From Typhlomys cinereus (taxonomy: Eukaryota > Chordata > Mammalia > Rodentia > Platacanthomyidae): 64,000 nucleotides of DNA. The notes under the pieces are model-generated. The model was not told where the DNA came from. It saw only the letters and a program-made list of their open reading frames with translations, and did no database searches. Both the position numbers and the translations under genes were made by a program. Within the stretch, counting starts at the first letter, position 1; each line of letters opens with the position of its first letter. The stretch lies in NCBI GenBank assembly GCA_023101885.1, contig JALPQD010000115.1, positions 3,848,794-3,912,793 on the forward strand, given 5' to 3'. Shown in pieces: positions 47,800 to 58,706 of the stretch.

Positions 47800-48082
47800 A
47801 ACAAACAAGCAAATGAATAACATTTCAGATGGGATTGGTATTAGAAAGGAAAATAAAGTAAGGTAAGGAGGTAGAAGAAATGGGGGTTTTATTTGTAGGG
47901 GCAGAAAGCCACCTCTGAAGGAGAAGATTAGAGGGGAAACAAATTATGAGTAAATCCTTAATGCATTATGAATACAAAGTTTATAGATTAGCCAAGGATT
48001 TGAGGAAGGCAGACAGAGAAATGGTTTCAGGCTCGCAGAAAGAAAGGGAAGAGGGTCCTTATTTAGCCAACTTCTTGACTTC

Positions 48083-48173
48083 CCCTACTTCTATCCAAGT
48101 ACTGACCAGGTCTGATCCTGTTTAGCTCTAAGATCAGAGGAGATCAGGTGTGGTCAGAGTGGTGTGGCCATAG
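48083..48173 (-). pseudogene. 5S rRNA pseudogene, 3'-truncated
   Basis: Reversed, this gives a 5S-like start ('ctatggccacaccactctga'), the central 'agagctaaacaggatcagac' stretch and 'ctggtcagtacttggatag'. These match the order and spacing of vertebrate 5S rRNA, with several substitutions. The last 30 or so bases of the gene are missing. It may be a retroposed pseudogene; a 5S-derived SINE is a less likely alternative since only one copy is seen. Confidence 0.85.
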
Positions 48174-48229
48174 ATGAGTCACTGACCTAATATGTAACAA
48201 AACAGACTCTAGAACAAAATTATTCAGAA

Positions 48230-49356
48230 GAGATAAAGATTACTTCATGCTGATTATAGGAACAATCCATCAAAAATATTGCATTTTAAACAAATACACA
48301 CAAAACACTGGTTCACTCAGTTTCATAAAAGAAATGCTACTGGATACAAAGACATAGATTAACCCAAACGCAATATAGAGCAAGTTCACTACCCCACTTT
48401 CATTAATACACAGGTCAAACTGACCAAAAAAATTACACAAAGAAACATTTAAGTCAAACCAAAGAGCAAATGTACATAACAGACATCTGTAGGACATTCC
48501 ATACAAATACTGCAGAATACAGATTATTTTCAGAAGTCCACAAAGAAAGTATTCACAAATACACAAAAACTGAAATTATTTCTTATATTTTATCTGACCA
48601 CAATGAAATAAACTATAAATTAACAACGGAGATAATAAACTAATAATACACAAATATATACTTATAATTATATCAATAAATATAATAAACTTGTAGAAAC
48701 TGATAGACACATTTATGAATTAGGAATTGGTCATCAAAGAAATCAAGAAGAAAAATTAAAATGTCTAGAATTGAATGAGAACAAAAACAGAACATACTAA
48801 AACTTATAGGGCAGATAAAGGAAGACAGAAGCTCATAGCCATAAGTATCTTCACTTAAAAACTAGATGGACCTCAAATAAATAACCTAATGATATACCTT
48901 AGAGTCTTGGACAGCCCCAAATAAAAAAAAGTCAAACAACAGATGGAAAGAAATAATCAAGGGCAGAAATTAATGAAATTAAAATGAAGAAAACACAAAG
49001 AATCAAGGAAACAAAGAGATGATTTTTGGAAAAAAAAAAAGATTGACAAACCCTTACTTTAATTACTAAAAGAAAGAAAAATAAGGCCCAAATTAACAAA
49101 ATTAGTAAGACCCAAATTAACAAAATTAGACACACAAAGGAAGATATTAAAAAAAAACAATGAAATTCAGACAATTGTAAGTACATATTTTAAAAGCTTA
49201 CATTTCAACAAATTGGAAAATTTAAGAGTTGAATAATTTTTAAATGTTATGACCTACCAAAATTAAGCTAAGTTAAAGTAAACAGATTTATTACAAGTAA
49301 TATTCAAAAAATGTATAATGAAGAAATATATTTTAAATGAACTTATGTAGTTTGTT
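48230..49356 (+). mobile_element. Old L1, endonuclease to ORF2 linker
   Basis: Decayed ORF2: 'tatctgaccacaatgaaata' (endonuclease end), 'gaaatcaagaagaaaaatta', then 'aataaggcccaaattaacaa' and 'aaattggaaaatttaagag' follow the order of mammalian L1 ORF2. It is the left part of the element that hosts the SINE at 49374 and L1-D; more of it lies at 62320-62930. Confidence 0.8.
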
Positions 49357-49373
49357 AGAAATGAATGGTTATA
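49357..49373. repeat. TSD of the SINE at 49374, left copy
   Basis: agaaatgaatggttata is repeated at 49665-49681. Confidence 0.92.
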
Positions 49374-49582
49374 GGGGCTGGAGAGGTGGCTCAGGGGTTA
49401 AGCCTCTGCCTTCCAGGTGGAAGGTTCTGGGTTCGGATCCTAAACCCCACGTATAGACGCTGGGCGGAAGCGGGGGCGGCCTGCATTTCTGGTCCTGGTA
49501 GGGCGGAACCTGTGAATCCCAGGGCAGAGTAAACAAGGAGGAGATGGAGGCGTCCATGGTGGTTCCCGAATTCGTCTGTGGT

Positions 49583-49624
<42 letters not shown>

Positions 49625-49664
49625 TACACGCACATACACACACACAATTGAATAAATAAAAAAA
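49374..49664 (+). mobile_element. tRNA-derived SINE, B2-superfamily type, best-preserved copy
   Basis: Head 'ggggctggagaggtggctca' with the A box, a strong B box ('gggttcggatcc'), a GC-rich body, a long (CA) tract at 49587-49619 and the tail 'aataaataaaaaa'. The 17-bp perfect TSD shows it is young. It is the reference copy for the other SINEs of this window. Confidence 0.94.
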
Positions 49665-49680
49665 AGAAATGAATGGTTAT

Positions 49681-49694
49681 AAAGACAGATTAGG
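49681..49694. repeat. Target-site duplication of L1-D, left copy
   Basis: aaagacagattagg here and at 62187-62200 bound L1-D. Confidence 0.92.
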
Positions 49695-49859
49695 GGGTTA
49701 AATAGCTCCACGCCGATGCGCCCATCCTCCCTTTACACCCCACCCCGCTCAGCCGGTCGGGACGCGCGCTCGTGCAGTCCAGCCTGGCCTCATCCCACGC
49801 CCTAGGACCCCAGGCCAAATAATTCAGTTTAGTGAAATTGCGAGATCTTAAGAGTTAAA
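49695..49859 (+). promoter_or_regulatory. L1-D 5' UTR, short
   Basis: Starts at 'gggttaaatagctccacgcc', which lies within the repeat unit of L1-A and L1-B. It keeps only the proximal block. At 'ccctag/gaccccagg' the bases found in L1-A as gtaagt...cagcag are missing. Confidence 0.8.
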
Positions 49860-50960
49860 ATGACAATGCCAAAGTCAAAGTGCAAATCCATGAGAAGCAA
49901 CACTCAAGTAAACAAATTTCCCACTGAAGAAACTAATCCCATAATGTTAGACTCCAACAAGAACAAACCCACGGAAAAAGGCCAAGAAAGCCTCACCCAG
50001 GATAAAGTCTTTCAAAATATGATCATTACCATGTTCAATACTATGAAAGAGGAAATCTGGGAGGAATTACATAATCGAATCAATCGCTTTGAAGAGGAAC
50101 CCAACAGACATCTGGAGGAGTTGAGAAAAACAGTGCAAGAAACAAAAAGTGGCATAGAGCAGTTAAAACAAACTCAAGCAGAGTTTAAAACTGAGCTAAA
50201 AGACAAGTTATCTTCAACCCAGAATGCCACAGAGAGTCTTATCAACAGAACTAACGAAGCAGAAAACAGAATTTCAGACCTTGAAGATAAAGTGGGAGTA
50301 CTAACCAGCTCAATGGAAGAGGTTGTTAAAGCCAAAAAGATACTTGAGAGAAACATCCAAGAGGTATGGGACACCCTGAAGAAGCCTAACATGCGTATTC
50401 ATGGAATACCAGAGCAAGAATCTCAAAATACCACCCCTGAGGAAATTTTTCAAACGCTCATCAAGGAAAACTTTCCTCATATAAAAAAAGAGAGGCCCAT
50501 CCATATACAAGAGGCATTCCACACCCCAAACAGATACGACCAAAATAGAAGTATGCCGCGGCAAATAATAGTTAAAACACTCCACATTCAAGATAAAGAA
50601 CTGGTGCTGAGAGCTTCAAGGGAGAAAAAACAGGTCACTTTTAAAGGTAAACCTATTAAAATAACAAATGACTTCTCAGTCGAAACAGTAAAAGCAAGAA
50701 GAGCTTGGAGAGACATACTTCAAGTATTGAATGAGCAAAAATGTCAACCCAGGCTGATTTACCCTGCAAAACTATCTGTCATGATCGAGGGAGAAAGAAA
50801 AATTTTCCAGCACAAAGACAACTTTAAGGGATACATGTCCACCAAACCAGGCCTTCAAAAAATGCTAGAAATGATACTCAAGCATGAAGAAAAAACAGGC
50901 ATATCCAGGAGAACAGAAGGCAAATATAACACCATTAAAAGCGAAGCAATATACTTATAA
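49860..50960 (+). pseudogene. L1-D ORF1, C-terminal frameshift
   Basis: Starts MTMPKSKCKSM. The coiled coil is at about residues 55-160 (EEIWEELHNRINRFEEEPNR and onward), the RRM near residues 175-225 (RIHGIPEQESQNTTPEEIFQ) and the C-terminal domain to about residue 340 (FKGKPIKITNDFSVETVKAR, then YPAKLS). Near 50889 one A is missing from an A-run, so the last residues read KTGISRRTEG in place of the usual NRHIQENRRQI. This is the most complete ORF1 in the window; the shifted tail probably does not harm folding much. Confidence 0.9.
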
Positions 50961-50979
50961 AAGCTACTAAACATAATAA

Positions 50980-52308
50980 ATGTTTGGAATTAATAGTTTC
51001 TCCATTATAACACTAAATGTTAATGGACTTAATTCACTGATCAAGAGACGCAGATTACAAACTTGGATTAAAAATCACAATTCATCAATCTGTTGCCTGC
51101 AGGAAACCCATCTCACCACAAAAGATAGGCACGCTCTAAAAATAAAAGGCTGGTCAACAATTCTACAAGCAAATGGAAGCAGAAAACAGGCAGGGGTAGC
51201 CATTATGCTATCAGACAAAGTGGATTTCAAACCAAAGAAAATTATAAGAGACACGGATGGATACTACATTTTAGTCACAGGTACAATTCACCAGGAAGAC
51301 TTCACAATACTGAACATATATGCACCCAATACGGGCCCCTCCACATTCATTAAGAAAACCCTACAGCGTCTAAAGCAAGAAATCAATCCCCAAACGATAA
51401 TTCTTGGGGACTTCAACACCGCCCTCTCAACATGGGATAGATCAACAGGTCAAAAGCTTAACAGAGACACTTTGGAACTTAATCAAACCCTGAAAGAAAT
51501 GGACCTTACAGATCTCTATCAAACTTTTCACCCACGCACCAAAGAATACACATTTTTCTCAGCAGCACACGGAACTTTCTCCAAAATAGATCACATATTG
51601 GGCCACAAAATGAATCTACACATATACAAGAAAGTTGAAATTCTAACCTGTGCCCTATCAGACCACCACGGCCTAAAGCTGGACATCCACAACACATCAA
51701 ACAAGAGAAAATACACTAACTCCTGGAAACTTAACACTATGATGCTGAATGAGAACTGGATTCAGGAAGAAATTAAAAAGGAAATTCAAGATTTCCTGAA
51801 AGTGAATGATAACGAAAATACAACTTACCAAAATCTCTGGGACACAATGAAAGCTGTTCTAAGAGGTAAGTTCATAGCTCTTAATGCCCACGTCAAAAAA
51901 ATGGAAACATCAGAAATAAACAACTTAACAATGCAGCTTAAAGCTTTAGAGAAACTAGAGCAATCTGATCCCAAAAGTAGTAGAAGAGAGGAGATTAGCA
52001 AAATAAGGGGAGAAATACCTGAAATTGAGATTAAGAAAACGATAGAGAAAATCAACCAGTCAAAAAGCTGGTTCTTTGAAAAAATCAACAAGATTGATAC
52101 ATCCCTAGCTAAACTAACCAAAAGCAAGAGAGAGAAAACCCAAATTAACAAAATTAGAAATGAACATGGAGTTATCACTACTGATACTCAAGAAATCCAG
52201 AGAATTATAACATCATATTTCAAAAACTTATACTCTGTGAAGTTTGACAACACAAAAGAGATGGATGAATTTCTAAGTAAACACAACTTACCTAAATTGA
52301 ATCAGGAA
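50980..52308 (+). pseudogene. L1-D ORF2, first part (endonuclease)
   Basis: Starts [20 protein letters not shown], one residue shorter than in L1-B and L1-E. Visible catalytic-site pieces are the N in NVNG, the E in QETHL, the D and N in GDFN, and [10 protein letters not shown]. It is open without a stop up to the L1-E insertion at 'LNQEVVNYL', where it runs into the L1-E tail. Confidence 0.92.
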
Positions 52309-52314
52309 GTTGTG

Positions 52315-52323
<9 letters not shown>
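52309..52323. repeat. Target-site duplication of L1-E, left copy
   Basis: gttgtgaattattta is repeated at 58692-58706. ORF2 of L1-D resumes in frame after the right copy. Confidence 0.94.
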
Positions 52324-52351
<28 letters not shown>

Positions 52352-52355
52352 TTTT
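52324..52355. repeat. (TTTA)n tail of L1-E
   Basis: A TTTA array, (TAAA)n on the L1 sense strand, in place of a plain A-run at the L1-E 3' end. Probably a tail that grew by slippage. Confidence 0.9.
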
Positions 52356-53360
52356 TTTGAGGTTTATGCACTACTTTTTTTTTATTAAAAATTTAATTAT
52401 ACATTTTAAAATTTTTTACCAGTTCCCTCCCTCCCCCCTCCTCCCCCTCCCCTGCCCCCAGTGCCTCCCCCCCAATTCCCAGAGAGTCCTTTATTGTGTA
52501 CGCCTAACTCTCCATTGGGTCCTCCTCTCCGATGACATATAAGGACCCAGTGGCATTTCCATAAGCCCTTTCTCTTGTTCCCCTTAAGCATAAGATCACT
52601 ACTATGGCTGTCAATCCCTTGCCTCCAGGGGTCTCGGTGCCCTTAACAGATGCTAGACTTTATGAGGGCAACAGTGCGCTGGACATTGCGCAGGGCATGC
52701 AAAGTCCCATTACGATTGCTTTGGCCCCAACTATTGTTGAGAATCTTGCAAATCGTTGCTCCTCCCATCCTTTTGCTCTTACAATCTTACCGCCCCCTCT
52801 TCCGCAAATGTCCCTGAGCTCCAGGATGGGGAGAGATTAGGCTGGCCTAGTTCTATGTGATTGATATAGAGTCTCTGAAGTTCTGGATTGTGGTTTGTTG
52901 ATTTTCTTTTGCAGTTTTGCTGCTCCTGCAATTCCCTTCACTCCATTCTGCTGGGCACTGTATGTCACCCCCTGGCCAGAGACAAAAAGCTGTTAAACTG
53001 GAGTCTTGTTGTAATAGCACATTCAAGGGTAGATGTAATAAGAGTAGGAAACCGCACTGAGGGAGGGATCCATCACCCATTTGCAAAATGATTACTTTTT
53101 ATCTGCTAGACTATATGCCCTCCCCTTCTGGTGAGATCAGGAAAGAACGTCTGTGAACTTAACCAAGTTTCTCATTACTTACTTGCAGACCTTGATGGAG
53201 GCCTATTTTCTCTGCTGTAACATGGTCTCCTCTCTCCTTGTTTCTGGTGTGGCCCTCCTAACCCATCTCTCTTGTTCATAATCCTTGCAATTACTGTGTT
53301 TCATAGATTTACTTTTGAGTGTCTCAATGTGGGCTGGGTGAGTTTGGTACTAGGAGCCAC

Positions 53361-56300
53361 CTATAGGGAGTACATACGGCGCTTAATTTTCTGGGTTTGG
53401 GATACTTCACTTAATATAATTCTTTCTAATGACATCCATTTCCCAGCAAATTCCAGTAATTCATCATTTTTGATGGCTGAGTAGTACTCCATTGTATAGA
53501 TGTACCACCGTTTCCTTATCCACTCGTCAACTGTTGGACATTTAGGTTGATTCCATGACTTTGCTATTGTAAACAGTGCTGCTATGAACATGGTCGAGCT
53601 TGTGCTATCGAGGCGAACCTCTGCTGCATGGGGGGTTATTCCCAAAAGTGGGATAGCAGGGTCATATGGCATTTCAATCTTTAATTTCTTTAAGAATCTC
53701 CAGACGGCTCGCCAGAGTGGCTGTATGAGCCTGCATTCCCACCAACAATGTAGGAGAGTTCCCCTCTCTCCACATCCTCTCCAGCATTTGTCGTTGTTTG
53801 TATTGTGGATTTTTGCCATCCTGACCGGGGTGAGATGATATCTCAGGGAAGTTTTGATTTGCATTTCCCTGATGGCGAAGGAAGTGGAGCATTTTTTAAG
53901 ATAATTGTTAGATATTTTAATTTCATCCCTGGTAAAGTTTCTTTGAAGTTCCAGGGCCCATTTTTTAATTGGGCCAGTGTTTTCCTTGGAGTTTAATTTT
54001 CTAAGTTCTTTGTGCACTCTGGACAGTAGAGCTCTGTCAGATATGTGGTTAGTGAAGATTTTCTCCCATTCTGTGGGTTGCCTTTGAGCTCGTGTGACAA
54101 TCTCTTTATCTGAACAGAAGCTCTTTAATTTCACAAGATCCCAACTGTTGAGAGTTGGTAGCAGTGATTGTGCCATTGGATGTCTGTTTAGGAAGTGTTG
54201 GCCTAGCCCAATCAGCTCGAGGGAGTTCCCTATCCTTTCAACTATGGTTTTTAAAGTCTCTGGCCTGATATCAAGGTCCTTGATCCATTTGGAATTAAGT
54301 CTTGTACATGGTGACAAGTACGGGTCCAGCTTTAATCTTCTGCATGTGGAGATCCAGTTTTGCCAGCACCATTTGTTGAAGATGCTGTTCTTTTTCCATT
54401 GGATTCTTTGGGCCCCTTTGTCAAAGACCAAATGGCTGTAACTTTGTGGGCTTATATCTGGGTCTTCAATCCTTATCCATTGATCTGTGTGTCTATTTTG
54501 GAGCCAGTACCAGGCTGTCTTTATAACTATGGATTTGTAGTATAGACTTAGGTTTGGTATGGTAATACCTCCAGCTGTGTTTTTGTTACTCAGGATTGTT
54601 TTTGCTATCCTGGGTCTTTTGTGTCTCCATATGAACTTTGAGATTGTTTGGTCAACTTCTTTGAAGAATTGCTTTGGGATTTTGATTGGTATAGCATTGA
54701 ATCTGTATATTGCCTTTGGTAGGATGGTCATTTTTACAATGTTGATTCTGCCAATCCAGGAACAAGGGAGGTCTTTCCACCTTCTGGTGTCTTCTGCAAT
54801 TTCTTTCTTTAGGGTTTTAAAGTTTTCATTGTAAAGGTCTTTTACCTCCTTAGTTAGGTTTATACCAAGGTATTTCATTTTTTTAGGGGCTATAGTAAAT
54901 GGTATTGTTTCTCTCAAGGCTTTTTCACTTCTTTCATTCTGGGCATATAGGAAGGCCTCTGATTTTTGCACATTTATTTTGTATCCTGCCACCCTGCTGA
55001 ACTTCTCAATTAGTTCCAGGAGCTTCCTGGTGGAGTTTTTGGGATCACTCAGGTATAAGATCATGTCATCTGCAAATAGGGATAGCTTGACTTCTTCCTT
55101 GCCGATTTGAATCCCTCTTATGTCCCTTTCTTGTCTTATGGCTTCAGCTAAGACTTCAAGTACAATATTGAATAGAAGTGGTGAGAGTGGACAGCCTTGT
55201 CTAGTTCCTGATCGAAGTGGGAATGCTTCCAATTGTTCCCCATTGAGCATAATCCTTGCTGTGGGCTTGTTGTATACAGCTTTTATTATATTGATAAAGG
55301 TTCCTTCCATTCCTACTGTCTCTAGCGTTTTGATCATAAAAGGCTGTTGGATCTTGTCAAAAGCTTTTTCTGCATCTATCGAGAGTATCATGTGGTCTTG
55401 GACTTTGGACTGGTTTACATGAGGAATTACATTTATTGATTTGCGTATGTTGAACCAACCTTGTGTGCCGGGGATGAAGCCTACTTGGTCCCCATGAATG
55501 ATCTTTTTAATATGTTTTTGAATCCGATTTGCTAAGACTTTGTTGAGAATCTTTGCGTCTGTGTTCATCAGGGAGATCGGCCTATAGTTTTCTTTTTTAA
55601 GTGAATCTTTATTAGGTTTTGGGATTAAAACGATATTAGCTTCATAGAAGGAATTTGGTAGTGTTCCTTCCTTTGCTATTTGATGGAACAGTTTAAGGAG
55701 TATTGGTGTTATTAACTCCTTAAATGTCTGGTAGAACTCTGTGCTGAATCCATCTGGTCCAGGACATTTTTTGGTGGGAAGATTCGAGATTACTTCCTCA
55801 ATTTCCTTATATGTTATAGGACTATTTAAATAATTCACAATCTTCCTGATTCAATTTAGGTAAGTTGTGTTTACTTAGAAATTCATCCATCTCTTTTGTG
55901 TTGTCAAACTTCACAGAGTATAAGTTTTTGAAATATGATGTTATAATTCTCTGGATTTCTTGGGTATCAGTAGTGATAACTCCATGTTCATTTCTAATTT
56001 TGTTAATTTGGGTTTTCTCTCTCTTGCTTTTGGTTAGTTTAGCTAGGGGTGTATCAATCTTGTTGATTTTTTCAAAGAACCAGCTTTTTGATTGGTTGAT
56101 TTTTTCTATCGTTTTCTTAGTCTCGATTTCAGATATTTCTCCCCTTATTTTGCTAATCTCTTCTCTTCTACTGCTTTTGGGATCAGATTGCTCTAGTTTC
56201 TCTAAAGCTTTAAGCTGCATTGTTAAGTTGTTTATTTCTGATGTTTCCATTTTTTTGACGTGGGCATTAAGAGCTATGAACTTACCTCTTAGAACAGCTT

Positions 56301-57174
56301 TCATTGTGTCCCAGAGATTTTGGTAAGTTGTATTTTCGTTATCATTCACTTTCAGGAAATCTTGAATTTCCTTTTTAATTTCTTCCTGAATCCAGTTCTC
56401 ATTCAGCATCATAGTGTTAAGTTTCCAGGAGTTAGTGTATTTTCTCTTGTTTGATGTGTTGTGGATGTCCAGCTTTAGGCCGTGGTGGTCTGATAGGGCA
56501 CAGGTTAGAATTTCAACTTTCTTGTATATGTGTAGATTCATTTTGTGGCCCAATATGTGATCTATTTTGGAGAAAGTTCCGTGTGCTGCTGAGAAAAATG
56601 TGTATTCTTTGGTGCGTGGGTGAAAAGTTTGATAGAGATCTGTAAGGTCCATTTCTTTCAGGGTTTGATTAAGTTCCAAAGTGTCTCTGTTAAGCTTTTG
56701 ACCTGTTGATCTATCCCATGTTGAGAGGGCGGTGTTGAAGTCCCCAAGAATTATCGTTTGGGGGTTGATTTCATGCTTTAGACGCTGTAGGGTTTTCTTA
56801 ATGAATGTGGAGGGGCCCGTATTGGGTGCATATATGTTCAGTATTGTGAAATCTTCCTGGTGAATTGTACCTGTGACTAAAATGTAGTATCCATCCGTGT
56901 CTCTTATAATTTTTTTTGGTTTGAAATCCACTTTGTCTGATAGCATAATGGCTACCCCTGCCTGTTTTCTGCTTCCATTTGCTTGTAGAATTGTTGACCA
57001 GCCTTTTATTTTTAGAGCGTGCCTATCTTTTGTGGTGAGATGGGTTTCCTGCAGGCAACAGATTGATGGATTGTGATTTTTAATCCAAGTTTGTAATCTG
57101 TGTCTCTTGATCGGTGAATTAAGTCCATTAACATTTAGTGTTATAATGGAGAAACTATTGTTAATTCCAGACAT
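53361..57174 (-). pseudogene. L1-E ORF2, one interior frameshift
   Basis: The 450-codon part (57174-55822) begins [20 protein letters not shown] and covers the endonuclease ([26 protein letters not shown]). The 825-codon part (55838-53361) covers RT with [13 protein letters not shown] and FADDMILYL, then the thumb and the cysteine-rich C-terminus ([18 protein letters not shown]). An extra A in 'ggaagattgtgaa' near 55839 shifts the frame just after LNQE. All expected catalytic residues of both domains are present. Together the parts are about 1,270 residues, the usual ORF2p length. Confidence 0.94.
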
Positions 57175-57224
57175 TTATTATGTTTAGTAGCTTTTATAAG
57201 TATATTGCTTCGCTTTTAATGGTG

Positions 57225-58296
57225 TTATATTTGCCTTCTGTTCTCCTGGATATGCCTGTTTTTTTCTTCACGCTTGAGTATCATTTCTAGCAGTTTTTGA
57301 AGGCCTGGTTTGGTGGCCATGTATCCCTTAAAGTTGTCTTTGTGTTGGAAAATTTTTCTTTCTCCCTCGGTCATGACAGATAGTTTTGCAGGGTAAATCA
57401 GCCTGGGTTGACATTTTTGCTCATTCAGTACTTGAAGTATGTCTCTCCAAGCTCTTCTTGCTTTTACTGTTTCGACTGAGAAGTGATTTGTTATTTTAAT
57501 AGGTTTGCCTTTAAAAGTGACTTGTTTTTTCTCCCTTGAAGCTCTCAGCACCAGTTCTTTATCTTGAATGTGGAGTGTTTTAACTATTATTTGCCGCGGT
57601 GTGCTTCTATTTTGGTCGTATCTGTTTGGGGTGCAGAATGCCTCTTGTATATGAATGGGCCTCCCTTTTTTTAGATGAGGAAAGTTTTCCTTGATGATCG
57701 TTTGAAAAATTTCCTCAGGGGTGGTATTTTGAGATTCTTGCTCCGGTATTCCATGAATACGCATGTTAGGCTTCTTCAGGGTGTCCCATATCTCTTGGAT
57801 ATTTCTCTCAAGTATCTTTTTGGCTTTAACAACCTCTTCCATTGAGCTGGTTAGTACTCCCACTTTATCTTCAAGGTCTGAAATTCTGTTTTCTGCTTCA
57901 GTTAGTTCTGTTGATAAGACTCTCTGTGGCGCTCTGGGTTGAAGATAACTTGTCTTTTAGCTCAGTTTTAAACTCTGCTTGAGTTTGTTTTAACTGCTCT
58001 ATGCCACTTTTTGTTTCTTGCACTGTTTTTCTCAACTCCTCCAGATGTCTGTTGTGTTCCTCTTCAAAGCGATTGATTCGATTATGTAATTCCTCCTGGA
58101 TTTCCTCTTTCATAGTATTGAACATGGTAATGATCATATTTTGAAAGTCGTTATCCTGGGTCAGGCTTTCTTGGCCTTTTTCCGCGGGTTTGTTCTTGTT
58201 GGAATCTAACATTATGGGATTAATTTCTTCAGTGGGAAATTTGTTTACTTGAGTGTTGCTTCTCATGGATTTGCACTTTGACTTTGGCATTGTCAT
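57225..58296 (-). pseudogene. L1-E ORF1, one frameshift
   Basis: The N-terminal 132 codons (58296-57898) begin MTMPKSKCKSM and hold the coiled coil. One extra base in 'cttcagttagttc' near 57899 breaks the frame just after INRTN. The second piece (57863-57225) contains the RRM and the C-terminal domain and ends NRRQI. Otherwise complete at about 356 residues. Confidence 0.92.
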
Positions 58297-58691
58297 TTTA
58301 ACTCTTAAGATCTCTCAATTTCACTAAACTGAATTATTTGGCCTGGGGTACTGGTGGGCGGGGCCCGAACGGGGACTCACCTAGGGCGTGGGGTGAGGCC
58401 CGGGTGGACTGCGCTTGCGTGTCCCGACAGGTGGAGCGGGGTGGGGCGAAAGGGGATGACGGGCGCATAGGCGTGGAGCTATTTAACCCGAGGGCAGCTG
58501 GGGTGGGGCCCGGGCGCAGGGGGAGGTCCTCCTCGTCCCTCGGCCCCAGCGCGGCTCCGGCTTGATGGCGGGAGTCGGAGCCGGGTCCCTGTGGGCTGAC
58601 CTGGGGTTCCTAGAGTGCGCGGTGAGAGCCCGGCTGGATCTCGCGTACCGTCCCGACCGGAGGAGCGGGGTGGTGGGGCGAAAGGGGACCA
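58297..58691 (-). promoter_or_regulatory. L1-E 5' UTR with repeated GC-rich units
   Basis: Same two-block layout as L1-A and L1-B (starts near 58381 and 58611, about 230 bp apart). The sense strand has CTAG/GTGAGT, also a consensus splice-donor form, in the proximal block. Confidence 0.75.
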
Positions 58692-58706
58692 GTTGTGAAT
58701 TATTTA
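58692..58706. repeat. Target-site duplication of L1-E, right copy
   Basis: Second copy of gttgtgaattattta. Confidence 0.94.

Larger units (their letters stand above)
52324..58691 (-). mobile_element. L1-E: uninterrupted B-type full-length L1
   Basis: 6368 bp between TSDs. Minus-strand order: 5' UTR (58691-58297), ORF1 (58296-57225), ORF2 (57174-53361), B-type 3' UTR with its polypurine tract, and a TAAA-rich tail. ORF1 and ORF2 each have one interior 1-bp frameshift (near 57899 and 55839). A further 1-bp loss in the last ORF2 codons cuts about four residues. It is the least damaged L1 of the window and probably the youngest of the pair, as it lies inside L1-D. Confidence 0.95.

Noticed and set aside
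55120..55422. A 100-codon frame seen opposite to ORF2 in several L1 copies (also 18491-18793 and 59111-59413)
   Set aside because: It is the antisense shadow of the conserved RT palm region. Conservation follows from ORF2, not from a protein of its own.
55865..56326. A 153-codon plus-strand frame inside L1-E ORF2
   Set aside because: Antisense shadow of the ORF2 endonuclease-RT linker; the low-complexity hydrophobic look comes from the reverse of lysine-rich codons.
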